In this document: positions 58,501 through 64,000 of the stretch, piece by piece | Layout of the letters: each line of letters starts with the position of its first letter | Numbering within the stretch: the stretch's first letter is position 1 | From: JALZAA01 sp035316025 | Lineage (GTDB): Bacteria; Actinomycetota; Acidimicrobiia; IMCC26256; JACDBD01 | Direction: 5' to 3' | Assembly (NCBI GenBank): GCA_035316025.1 | Contig: DATFXL010000126.1 | Span: 16,703 to 80,702 of the forward strand | DNA length: 64,000 nucleotides | The notes under the pieces: generated by a model | The model's database searches: none | What the model saw: the letters and a program-made list of their open reading frames with translations, nothing else | Told to the model about the DNA's origin: nothing | Program-made: the position numbers and the translations under genes

Positions 58501-58781
58501 TGCAGAATCAGCTCGCGCCAACGCAGGACCGCAGCCAGCTCGTCGTCCGAAAGACCTTCGTCGCCGCCCTGCTTCAACGAGAAGGCCGCGAACAGGTACT
58601 GACACATGATCAGGTGCTCGAGCTCGGCGGCCTGGCACAGCATGTAGATCAGCGCCTCGCGGTGCTCGATCACCAGCGGCGCCTCAGGGCTCGCCCTTCC
58701 GCCGCGGGTTGCGATCACCTGAGCGAGTGGCCCTTGGTCTGCGCTCGGTGCGACGTTCGCTGTCTCCTCGATCGGGCTCAT
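55506..58781 (-). CDS. Ferritin-like / CDGSH / Fer4_19 / globin multidomain protein
   Basis: A 1091-residue protein. Residues 37-270 resemble the ferritin-like domain of VioB/RebD-type proteins (EHREALIYMLCQAAELEH, then TQEMLH with Glu/His ligands). CDGSH domain 1 has C662, C664, C673, H677 in LCRCGGSAIKPLCDGTH. A Fer4_19-like domain at 697-760 has C712, C718 and C751. CDGSH domain 2 has C817, C819, C828, H832 (CSG replaces CDG). A group-II-like globin follows at 848-970 with SHFFYERYAPEDPVLAPLF and a possible proximal His919. The last 80 residues resemble a cytochrome-like tail lacking CxxCH. GGAGAT fixes the ATG. Redox/iron handling is expected; the reaction is unknown. Confidence 0.85.
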   Translation of the reverse strand: MSPIEETANVAPSADQGPLAQVIATRGGRASPEAPLVIEHREALIYMLCQAAELEHLIMCQYLFAAFSLKQGGDEGLSDDELAAVLRWRELILHVATQEMLHLALVHNLLSAIGAAPHLARPNLPHPAEHYPAGVQLALLPFGEEALQHFMFLERPEGMDLDDAEGLAATGRAAPHLAEADIVPRSQDFATIGHLYRSIEHGIAHLADKFDEEWLFVGPPRAQATTANFHWPELVTVTDVASAQRAIDTILEQGEGPRGDWHDAHFGDFVGILDEYQRMRSANPKFDPVRPVMAANVRPNERGVDVALITDTVTARCVDLFNVAYEVLLQILERYFAHTEETDAELATLADVTLALMFQVIEPLGELVTTRPVGPEFEGRTAGASFELFYESDYLMPHREAAWALLAERLDEAAAFCERVRSKWPDDVGNELAPIGAALTDMVQKLQSHFPDWGARARTNLSTVPPAAVQAGAADLQALRGRTEELARRAASASTSGHLGSLFDRTRQLTLSLLTSPDHDRAPDVGTARRLIESVLRPFADALHDSAATDVAGHDADDGKQLDSAQDPLWAITTTATSLRAALGTASPPQLTEAVAALQDLATQLAEPEEAASRLAELRGLQTRLDSRIEPAPDGPYLVTNPANLRDWLGSGIPTRPQMALCRCGGSAIKPLCDGTHAAIGFRSAKDPKRVPDRRDTYDGVQVTILDNRGTCQHSGLCSDRLAAVFRVDQEPFVAPSGGRMDEIIRAVRNCPSGALSYALDAREQRRHVDWDDQRDPTIEVTKDGPYRITGGIALAEVSDGRLTRNHGASHEHYALCRCGHSQNKPFCSGMHWYVDFHDPVPDPDHEPTLFEWCGGLPALSRMSHFFYERYAPEDPVLAPLFADMTPDHPQLVAEQLAEVFGGPTSDTPKQGVHTQIDHDLDNAHTEEQRARWVVLMLRSADDAGLPRDPEFRSAFAGFLEWSSRIAVQNAQPGTQPPEQAPVPKWTWGAAGPPTIRVPAQEATDETDHGAIVLPGPDETVSFDRHIKPLFRAKDQQSMKFAFDLWSRDDVTQHADDILTRLRQGSMPCDGAWNDDWVTTFRRWVDTGKNP

Positions 58782-59062
58782 GGTCTGATCTCCGTGTCGT
58801 TGGTTCAGAGCTGCGGTCGACCCGCAGGGCCCTGTCGTTCGACGGTTCTCATACGGCGACCGTACGCCGGCGGCTCGGGCGGCAGAAACGGAACATCTCT
58901 GTGGCACGACCAAACCCGTTTGTGAATCGTCCTCATGGTGGCGAGCGCGCCTGGCTGTGCTGGTCCGCCCGTGTCGGCAGGGAGGCGAACGCCGTCGCGA
59001 GCTGGACGAAATCGGCCACGAGGAAGCTGCGACCAGTACCGACGGATGGATTCGCTCGCCAA

Positions 59063-59109
59063 CGTTGGCGCCCCCGGCAGGATTCGAACCTGCGACGCGC
59101 GGTTTAAGA
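59063..59109 (-). pseudogene. tRNA 3'-end fragment (possible integration site)
   Basis: On the minus strand the end of a tRNA is present: loop-like TTCTTAA, a T-arm GCAGG-TTCGAAT-CCTGC, the acceptor strand CGGGGGC, discriminator G and encoded CCA. The matching 5' acceptor strand GCCCCCG is not found within the next 200 bp, so the 5' half and a real anticodon stem are missing. The break falls near the anticodon loop, where many integrases recombine. CTT is the apparent anticodon but the identity is unsure. Confidence 0.7.
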
Positions 59110-59112
59110 AGC

Positions 59113-59228
59113 GGAGGGTCGCGTGCCGCGAACCGGCAGGTCAAGGCTTGGTTCCAGTCACCGGCGCCGACACCGAACCTCGCTCATACCTTCCAGGCCG
59201 GCGCATCTCATTGGGGATCAAGGATCGC
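59113..59228. repeat. Direct repeat copy 2
   Basis: Copy 2 of the repeat at 51459-51577, in the same orientation and with the same block spacing. It abuts the tRNA 3' fragment on its left. Copy 2 is followed by NrtS-side sequence, copy 1 by cold-shock leader, so they bracket a 7.6-kb interval. Confidence 0.75.
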
Positions 59229-59484
59229 CAGATCCCCTTCCTCCTCGACGACGTGGCTACGCGCGCCCGAGCACACGGCTAGGGAGGTGTTGCGAGCGAA
59301 GCGGCAATGCGCCGGAGGCAGGTTCAAATCAGCTGATACGTGCCCATGGGTGCGATGATCTTGCGGCGCGTCGATATGCGCAGCATGGTCGCGACCTCAT
59401 GCGGCTTGCGAAGATGCGTGCGTCTCCGTTTGAGCCGCCACCGCGCTCGTCGAGAGCGCAGTTCTGACCTCGTTTGAGGCTGAG

Positions 59485-59823
59485 CTAACCCGTTGGGCCT
59501 GGGCGAGTCGACGGTTCTCGCCGACGACGGCTGGCGACCAGGACGCCCGCGTTGGATACGCAGAACGGGACGAAGTAGGTCACCGCCGACTTGAGCCACA
59601 CGAGCGTCGTGGCGTCGCCCCGAACCACGATGTCGAGCTGGTTGATGGCAAACAGCACCGTTCCGACGACGATGGCGATCGCGACCGTCTTGCGAAGGTA
59701 GGCCGGGTAGAGCACGACCCGGACGGCCTCCCCCCACGTCGACCACTTCGGTGACCGGCTGGCCGCAACAGAGTGGACCGCATGGCCAACTCCGTCAGAC
59801 GTCGACGTCGAGTCGTCAGCCAC
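59485..59823 (-). CDS. NrtS-like nitrate/nitrite transporter protein
   Basis: A protein of about 112 residues with two membrane helices. The core LRKTVAIAIVVGTVLFAINQLDIVVRGD, then WLKSAVTYFVPFCVSNAGVLVASR, matches the small NrtS family (two helices with INQ and the TYFVPFCVS motif). The N-terminal 35 residues are Ser/Thr/Asp-rich and not conserved. NrtS proteins move nitrate/nitrite in marine cyanobacteria; other actinobacterial copies are untested. The GTG at 59823 is tentative because no clear ribosome-binding site is present. Confidence 0.65.
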   Translation of the reverse strand: MADDSTSTSDGVGHAVHSVAASRSPKWSTWGEAVRVVLYPAYLRKTVAIAIVVGTVLFAINQLDIVVRGDATTLVWLKSAVTYFVPFCVSNAGVLVASRRRREPSTRPGPTG

Positions 59824-60162
59824 GTGATGATGCTCGTTTCGATCTCCGCGCGTAGTACATAGCCGGGACCCATTCGTTGGACTGGCGCATGCTGGCCGTG
59901 TGTGGGCGCGAGTATCGGCCCAGCGGTGACCGAGCATCTACCGATTGTGAGCTCCATCCAAGTCTGGCGAGAACTCCATGGACTCGCTGGATGGCCAAGC
60001 AATCAGCGGGCACTCACCTGCTCCCGGGTCGTTTGGCTCGCGAAGCTCGACGGCTCTTCTCGCCCCAAACGGCAGACAGCGGCCGCGTGCCCGTAACCGG
60101 AAGGACGCCTGCGGCCGCGCTAAGCCTATGGCCGTCCGATCACGCGCGGTCCAAGGAGCGAA
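59824..60162. other. Intergenic region between divergent genes
   Basis: About 340 bp lie between the NrtS-like and epimerase genes. Aside from AAGGAG at its right end, which serves the epimerase gene, and a weak 7-bp inverted repeat at 59954-59960/59988-59994, no promoter or RNA could be named with confidence. Confidence 0.5.
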
Positions 60163-60852
60163 ATGAAGTCCTTTTCGTTTGACGAGCTGCCGTCGGTATC
60201 TGAGGCGCAGATGCGCGACGTCGACCGCCTCATGATCGATGACTTTCACATCAGCCTGCTCCAGATGATGGAGAACGCTGGCCGCAACCTGGCCGAGCTG
60301 TGTGTCAGGGTGTTCGCACCGGCCAGCGTCGTCGTGCTGGCCGGCGGCGGTGGTAATGGCGGCGGTGGCCTCGTCGCCGCGCGGCACCTTTTCAACCGCG
60401 GCGTTCCCGTAGCCGTGGCACTGTCCCACCATGAGTCGACCATGGCGCCCGTGCCCCGCCAGCAATTCGACATTCTTGCCGCCATGGACGTTCCTTTCCT
60501 CATCCAACCCGAGAACGCAGATCTCGTCATTGACGCGCTGATCGGTTACAGCCTCCATGGAGACCCCTCGGGGCGTACCGCAGAGCTGATCAAGTGGGCG
60601 AACGCATACGTCGGGCCGGTGCTATCGCTCGATGCTCCGAGCGGTCTGGATGTCACGACGGGCAAGCCATCGAATCCGTGCGTCTCGGCCGCCGCGACCA
60701 TGACGATCGCCTTGCCAAAGCGCGGTCTCCGCGACGCGCGGGTCGGCGACTTGTACCTTGCCGACATCTCGGTACCGGCGGCGCTCTACCGCCAACTCGA
60801 CTTGGACGTGCCTGTCCTGTTTCGTGACGACACGCTCGTCAAGATCTCGTGA
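60163..60852 (+). CDS. nnrE: NAD(P)H-hydrate epimerase, stand-alone YjeF N-terminal domain
   Basis: A 229-residue protein equivalent to the N-terminal half of bacterial Nnr. It interconverts S- and R-NAD(P)HX so that the dehydratase can repair only the S form. Visible are the N-terminal helix EAQMRDVDRLMIDDFHISLLQMMENAGRNLAEL, the nucleotide loop LAGGGGNGGGGLVAARHL (the usual NNGGDG is changed), VIDALIGYSLHGDPSG, and LSLDAPSGLDVTTG. The NnrD dehydratase half is absent from the window. AAGGAG precedes the ATG. A modified glycine loop may alter ligand use; catalytic status is not certain. Confidence 0.82.
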   Translation: MKSFSFDELPSVSEAQMRDVDRLMIDDFHISLLQMMENAGRNLAELCVRVFAPASVVVLAGGGGNGGGGLVAARHLFNRGVPVAVALSHHESTMAPVPRQQFDILAAMDVPFLIQPENADLVIDALIGYSLHGDPSGRTAELIKWANAYVGPVLSLDAPSGLDVTTGKPSNPCVSAAATMTIALPKRGLRDARVGDLYLADISVPAALYRQLDLDVPVLFRDDTLVKIS

Positions 60853-61300
60853 GCTACGGCGGGCGAACGCTCTCAGAACGGCAAGTCTCATCATCTCCGC
60901 GTGCCATACGTGCCGATATGTGCGTCCCGATCGGCGGGTGCACGCGTCGTTCTGGTGCGCCGTTCTGTACCTATCGTGCAGCTCGTCTTTGTGATATGGA
61001 GCCCTTGAGCGTCTTGCTTATCCCGTGTACCTGTCGGAGCGGCGAGCAAACGTTGCAAACACGCACAACAGCAGAACACCTGCGTACGACCGTCGACGTC
61101 GAGCCGAGCATTCACCTCAACCGGCTGGAGGGTGCATGTCGCACGGCGGGTCGACGAAGCGTTCGGGCGCGTAAGTCTTGGGGCGTTGGACGCGTCGTTG
61201 GGCCTCCTTGTCTGCTTTGCTTCTTCTAGCGTCGTCCTTCGGGCACGAGGGAACCCCCGGGGCCAGGCGGCGGACGCTGGGACGTGCGGTCCCCTCGGGG
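60853..61300. other. 448-bp stretch without a recognisable gene
   Basis: Between the epimerase and ABC genes no family, repeat or structured RNA was identified. Base use is less GC-biased than in flanking genes. It could be a degraded gene; nothing in it identifies one. Confidence 0.5.
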
Positions 61301-62266
61301 TCAGGAAGTGGGAGCGGCCTCAGCGCGCTGGGCACGGAATTCGCGCAATGTCATGCCGATGAGAACCGTGCGCTCAGCCCCGGCGCGGGCAGTGGCGGAG
61401 CGTCGTAGACCAAACATGGGCGCGAGCTCGCCGAAGTAGCCGGACGGCTCGACGACGTCAAGCAGCTCTTCGGCCCCGTCGGCTCGTTCTCGCACGATCT
61501 CGATCGCCCCCGATTCCACGACGTAGACGAGCTCGCCAGGGTCGCCTTGCCGGAACAGCACCTCCCCGGGCTCGAGCAAGACCCGTTCGGGTGGCCGGGC
61601 CTCCCCGGGGGCGCGGGGCGTCAGTTCGACGATCCGGTCCGCCAGCGGGAGCAATCGTTCGTCGTGAGTCGCGACGATCACGGCTCGGCCGGGTTGCGCA
61701 AGTTCGCGCAGGATGTGCAGAACGCTGTCGACCTGCACGTAGTCGAGGTGGGCGGTCGGCTCGTCAGCGAGTACGAGTGGCGGGTCGAGTGCTAGCGCCC
61801 GTGCGATCGCGACCCGTTGCTGCTCGCCGCCCGATAGGTCAGCTGGTCGGTGGCGAGCACGTTCGCCTAGGTCAACCATGGCGAGCAGTTCCTCGGCCCG
61901 CCGGCGTGCCGTGGAGCGCGTACGACGAGCGCCACGCAGCGGCACCATCACGTTCTCGCGTGCCGTCAGGCTGGGCACCAGGTTGAAGGCCTGAAACACG
62001 ATCCCGACACCGTCGCGCCGGTAGCGCACCCGTTCCTTGCCGCGTAGGGATGTCACATCGAGGTCCCCGACCTGAATGGTTCCCGATTCCGGGGTCAGCA
62101 GTGACGCAAAAGCAGACAACAGGGTTGTCTTGCCGGAGCCACTAGCACCAAGCAGGAGCACGAGCTCCCCCGACTGAAGGTCGAGGTTGAGCTTGTCAAT
62201 CGGGCGCACGGCATAGCCGCCGCTGGAGTACTCGATGGTGAGGTCCCGAACGGTGATGAACGGCAT
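61301..62266 (-). CDS. ABC ATPase (LolD/MacB type) with C-terminal cyclic-nucleotide-binding domain
   Basis: A 321-residue fusion. Residues 1-220 are a LolD/MacB-type ATPase: Walker A GASGSGKTTLL at 39-49, signature LSGGEQQRVAIARALALDPP, Walker B VLADEPTAHLD and switch His in VATHDERLLPLA. Residues 226-315 form a cNMP-binding domain, with LEPGEVLFRQGDPGELVYVVESG and YFGELAPMFGLRRSATARA as the phosphate-binding cassette (FGE-x6-R-SATARA), including the Arg that binds the cyclic phosphate. Mycobacterial Rv0073 has the same fusion as far as I recall. The transport step may be gated by cAMP. It is 0 bp behind the permease gene. Confidence 0.9.
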   Translation of the reverse strand: MPFITVRDLTIEYSSGGYAVRPIDKLNLDLQSGELVLLLGASGSGKTTLLSAFASLLTPESGTIQVGDLDVTSLRGKERVRYRRDGVGIVFQAFNLVPSLTARENVMVPLRGARRTRSTARRRAEELLAMVDLGERARHRPADLSGGEQQRVAIARALALDPPLVLADEPTAHLDYVQVDSVLHILRELAQPGRAVIVATHDERLLPLADRIVELTPRAPGEARPPERVLLEPGEVLFRQGDPGELVYVVESGAIEIVRERADGAEELLDVVEPSGYFGELAPMFGLRRSATARAGAERTVLIGMTLREFRAQRAEAAPTS

Positions 62267-63313
62267 CTACGCACCTTGGAAGGCCAGCGCCGGGTCGGCG
62301 GTGAACGCCTTGCGGACGGCGGCCAAGCTCGCCAGCAGGCCGACGACGATGGCGACGGCGAAGAGCCGGAACACCTCGGTCGCGCCGACCTCGGCCGGGA
62401 ACACCAGTCCCAGCGACACGAAGTAGGAGATTGGCAGCGCGAGCACGGCCGAAAGCACCGCCAAGAACAGAGCCTCGAGGACGAGGCCACCCACCACCTG
62501 ACGCCGGGGGACGCCGATGGCGCCGAGCACGGCAAAGTCGCGCGTTCGCTCGAGCGCGGCCAGGTAGATGACCGAGCCGATGATGCCCACGGTTGTCAGC
62601 CACATGAGCAGACTCACGAAGTCGATGGTGTCGATGCCACCCTTGATCACGCGCCGAAGGTCGCTGACCGCTGCCGGCCCGGAACGAGCCACGAGTCCCG
62701 GCGGTAGCGACTGCGGCTTGCCGACCACGGGAACCGCCGTCGCGAGGGGCTGACCATCGAACTGCATCGCTTGTGCGTCCTGCAATGACACAAAGACCGT
62801 CGGCGTTCCGAAGAGGAAACGCAAGCCGTCAGCCCGACCCACGACGCGAACCCGAACGCCAGACAGGTCCAGTCGGTCGCCGACATCGAGATCGACGCCA
62901 GAACCTACGACCATCTCGCCCGGTCGACGGACCTCACGGCCCTCGGTCACTGGCGGCGCACCGAGGTCGCGGGGCACGTAGCCCACGAGGTTCACGTCCA
63001 GGGGTGAGTGAAGGGGCAACGTCGTACGCCCCAGGATCACGGGCGCAGCCCGCTCGACGCCCGGACTGCTCGCCACTTGCTGGCTCAAGCTTGCCGGAAC
63101 CACCTTCGTGCTCAAGAAGGAGCCTGGAGAATCGGCCGTGACCACCCACGCATCAGCGCCGAATACGTCAACAATCCGAGTCGCCTCGTTCCGGACCGCG
63201 TTCTTGACACCATCAAAAATGAACGCAACGCCGAACACGAGCGCGGTGATCAGAACACCGATGAGGAACCGGCGATAGCGGTACTGGAGGTCGCGCACGG
63301 TGACGGTCAGCAC
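62267..63313 (-). CDS. FtsX-like ABC transporter permease
   Basis: A 348-residue permease with the MacB/FtsX plan: an N-terminal helix (RRFLIGVLITALVFGVAFIF), a large external domain (about residues 45-230), and three C-terminal helices containing RTRDFAVLGAIGVPRRQVV, a typical coupling-helix motif before the third. Such proteins extract lipids or peptides from the membrane or export them. GTG at 63313 is preceded by GAGGGGG. It is coupled to the cyclase-like frame upstream (stop overlaps its start) and joined to the ATPase gene downstream. Confidence 0.88.
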   Translation of the reverse strand: MLTVTVRDLQYRYRRFLIGVLITALVFGVAFIFDGVKNAVRNEATRIVDVFGADAWVVTADSPGSFLSTKVVPASLSQQVASSPGVERAAPVILGRTTLPLHSPLDVNLVGYVPRDLGAPPVTEGREVRRPGEMVVGSGVDLDVGDRLDLSGVRVRVVGRADGLRFLFGTPTVFVSLQDAQAMQFDGQPLATAVPVVGKPQSLPPGLVARSGPAAVSDLRRVIKGGIDTIDFVSLLMWLTTVGIIGSVIYLAALERTRDFAVLGAIGVPRRQVVGGLVLEALFLAVLSAVLALPISYFVSLGLVFPAEVGATEVFRLFAVAIVVGLLASLAAVRKAFTADPALAFQGA

Positions 63314-63784
63314 CTGGACACCCCCTCGTGATCTCGGGCTTCGACGAGCGTCGCTAGCCGTGTCGCCGTCGCCCGGCCGCGCAGTACGGTCTCGTCGCCA
63401 AAGAAGCAATGGCGCGCCTCGCCTGGCGACGCGCCGGTGACAATCGCTGCGCAAGCGAACACCCGCGAAGCCTCAGGTTTTCGCGACATCGGACAAGCGT
63501 GCCGCCTCGTTCACGGGGTAACCGACAACCCGGCATGTGACATCACCCGCGCTGATGCGAATACCTCGTTGTTCCGAGCAATCCTCTCCCCGCTGCGTTC
63601 TCGCCGCTAGTAGCGCCCAACCGTCAAAAGGCCCGAAAGCTGCCGCTTCGTCCCCCGTCCCTGAACGATGCCGAGCGATATCCAGGGCTAGGACCTGAAG
63701 CATTCGGCGACCGGACCGGCGTCGTACGCGCCCCAACCCCATTGGCACTTCCCCGGCGCACATAACACTGAGCCTCACAACCAC
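63307..63784 (-). pseudogene. Class III adenylate-cyclase remnant, frameshifted
   Basis: Two frames join into the C-terminal part of a class III nucleotide cyclase. The upstream frame (to 63473) has TGDEAAAFGPFDGWALLAAR then RGIRISAGDVTCRVVGYPVNEAARLSDVAK. The downstream frame (63489 to 63307) has FFGDETVLRGRATATRLATLVE as in the domain's end. They are separated by a single extra A in an AAAA run at about 63478-63481. The N-terminal metal-binding part is not found. Its stop overlaps the permease GTG, so the three formed an operon. A sequencing error cannot be excluded for the frameshift. Confidence 0.6.
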
Positions 63785-63878
63785 GCCCGTCCCGCCAGAA
63801 CCGGCGATCCGTGCGGCCGCGATGTGATGATGCTGGAACGTTGCTGCTCAAGAGGGTCCGCGCGGCGGCCTCCGCTTG
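63785..63878. other. Short gap, no feature seen
   Basis: The space between the cyclase remnant and the GNAT gene shows no further match to a cyclase N-terminus in any frame. Confidence 0.4.
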
Positions 63879-64000
63879 TCAGCGAGGGTCGCGCCACATC
63901 GGCGTGAGCACCGGACCCTGGTCTCCGAACCGGATCGGCTCGCGCTCGACGAAGCCATGTCGGGCGTAGAAGGGGATGTTGCGAGGATTCGACGACTCGA
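63879..64000 (-). CDS. GNAT acetyltransferase, C-terminal fragment (runs off right edge)
   Basis: The last 40 residues of a gene entering from the right. SSNPRNIPFYARHGFVER is the conserved N-x(4)-Y-x-R-x-GF end of GNAT acetyltransferases, followed by a closing strand GPVLTPMWRDPR and TGA at 63879. The rest, including the acetyl-CoA-binding loop, lies outside the window. The substrate is unknown. Confidence 0.75.
   Translation of the reverse strand, partial: ESSNPRNIPFYARHGFVEREPIRFGDQGPVLTPMWRDPR

Larger units (their letters stand above)
58782..59484. other. 703-bp non-coding stretch with repeat copy 2
   Basis: No protein gene is supported between the multidomain gene and the NrtS-like gene. 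It contains the tRNA remnant (59063-59109) and repeat copy 2 (to 59228). Apart from these nothing recognisable was seen; long open frames here are products of high GC. Confidence 0.6.

Noticed and set aside
59063..59109. A complete tRNA gene
   Set aside because: Only the 3' part is present: no pairing 5' acceptor strand, D-arm or anticodon stem was found.
58782..59144. Extending the multidomain protein upstream to an ATG at 59144
   Set aside because: The extension reads through the repeat and the tRNA fragment (AGSNPAGGA-like translation), and GGAGAT with ATG at 58781 gives a better start.
59339..59360. A second tRNA T-arm-like sequence near 59323 (GGTTCAAATC)
   Set aside because: The flanking bases do not form a T stem or acceptor stem.
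1..64000. CRISPR arrays, insertion sequences, prophage or replication origin
   Set aside because: No regularly spaced repeats, transposase, integrase, phage structural or DnaA-box cluster was recognised in the window.

Overview
The window is very GC-rich, coding-dense chromosome from an actinomycete. The best guess, from memory of gene content only, is a soil or freshwater member of the Acidimicrobiia or a related deep lineage. Pointers to Actinomycetota are two F420-type LLM oxidoreductases, a mycothiol-type DinB/maleylpyruvate isomerase, three AMP-forming acyl-CoA synthetases, an ECF42/YCII pair, cobalt nitrile hydratase, many GTG starts, and at least a dozen genes whose start codon lies only 6-8 nt behind a TANNNT-like -10 box (probable leaderless mRNAs). 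No rRNA, complete tRNA, CRISPR array or insertion sequence was seen.

Layout. 1-12.9 kb: partial MFS exporter, mycothiol-type enzyme, flavin reductase, UbiA prenyltransferase, acyl-CoA synthetase, GNAT, methyltransferase, YCII plus ECF42 sigma factor, VOC, DHA2 exporter, LLM oxidoreductase, acyl-CoA dehydrogenase. 13-20.3 kb: methyltransferase, MerR regulator with a textbook 19-bp-spacer promoter, SRPBCC protein, DHA2 exporter divergent from an HxlR-SCP2 regulator, VOC, PdxH, and a membrane-anchored protein joining an ECF sigma factor to an anti-sigma zinc motif. 20.3-28.4 kb: YhhN protein, a two-component system followed by ribB, then a TPP riboswitch controlling thiamine pyrophosphokinase and a thiamine ABC transporter. 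28.4-41.4 kb: Kelch and YVTN lipoproteins, second LLM enzyme, Leu/Val dehydrogenase, two more acyl-CoA synthetases, a glycolipid-binding-domain operon, zinc alcohol dehydrogenase, 2-hydroxyacid dehydrogenase. 41.4-43.0 kb: cobalt nitrile hydratase beta, alpha and accessory genes. 43-51.4 kb: alpha/beta hydrolases, VOC, AraC regulator, potassium-channel-like protein, class A PBP, polytopic membrane protein.

51.4-59.25 kb looks accessory. It lies between two directly oriented copies of a ~116-bp sequence, each joined to a tRNA 3'-end-like fragment, and holds a cold-shock protein, a charged small protein, a fatty-acid desaturase with a perfect 20-bp palindrome upstream, orphan secreted and membrane proteins, and a 1091-residue protein combining a ferritin-like domain, two CDGSH iron-sulfur domains, a Fer4_19-type cluster domain, a globin and a cytochrome-like tail without a haem motif. 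This protein is the most unusual object in the window.

59.3-64 kb: NrtS-like protein, NAD(P)HX epimerase, and an operon in which a frameshifted adenylate-cyclase remnant precedes an FtsX-like permease and an ABC ATPase carrying a C-terminal cyclic-nucleotide-binding domain. A partial GNAT gene runs off the right edge.

Themes are lipid and CoA-thioester metabolism, small-molecule detoxification (five VOC proteins, DHA2 pumps, LLM enzymes), cofactor supply (PLP, riboflavin, thiamine) and redox/iron chemistry in the accessory block.
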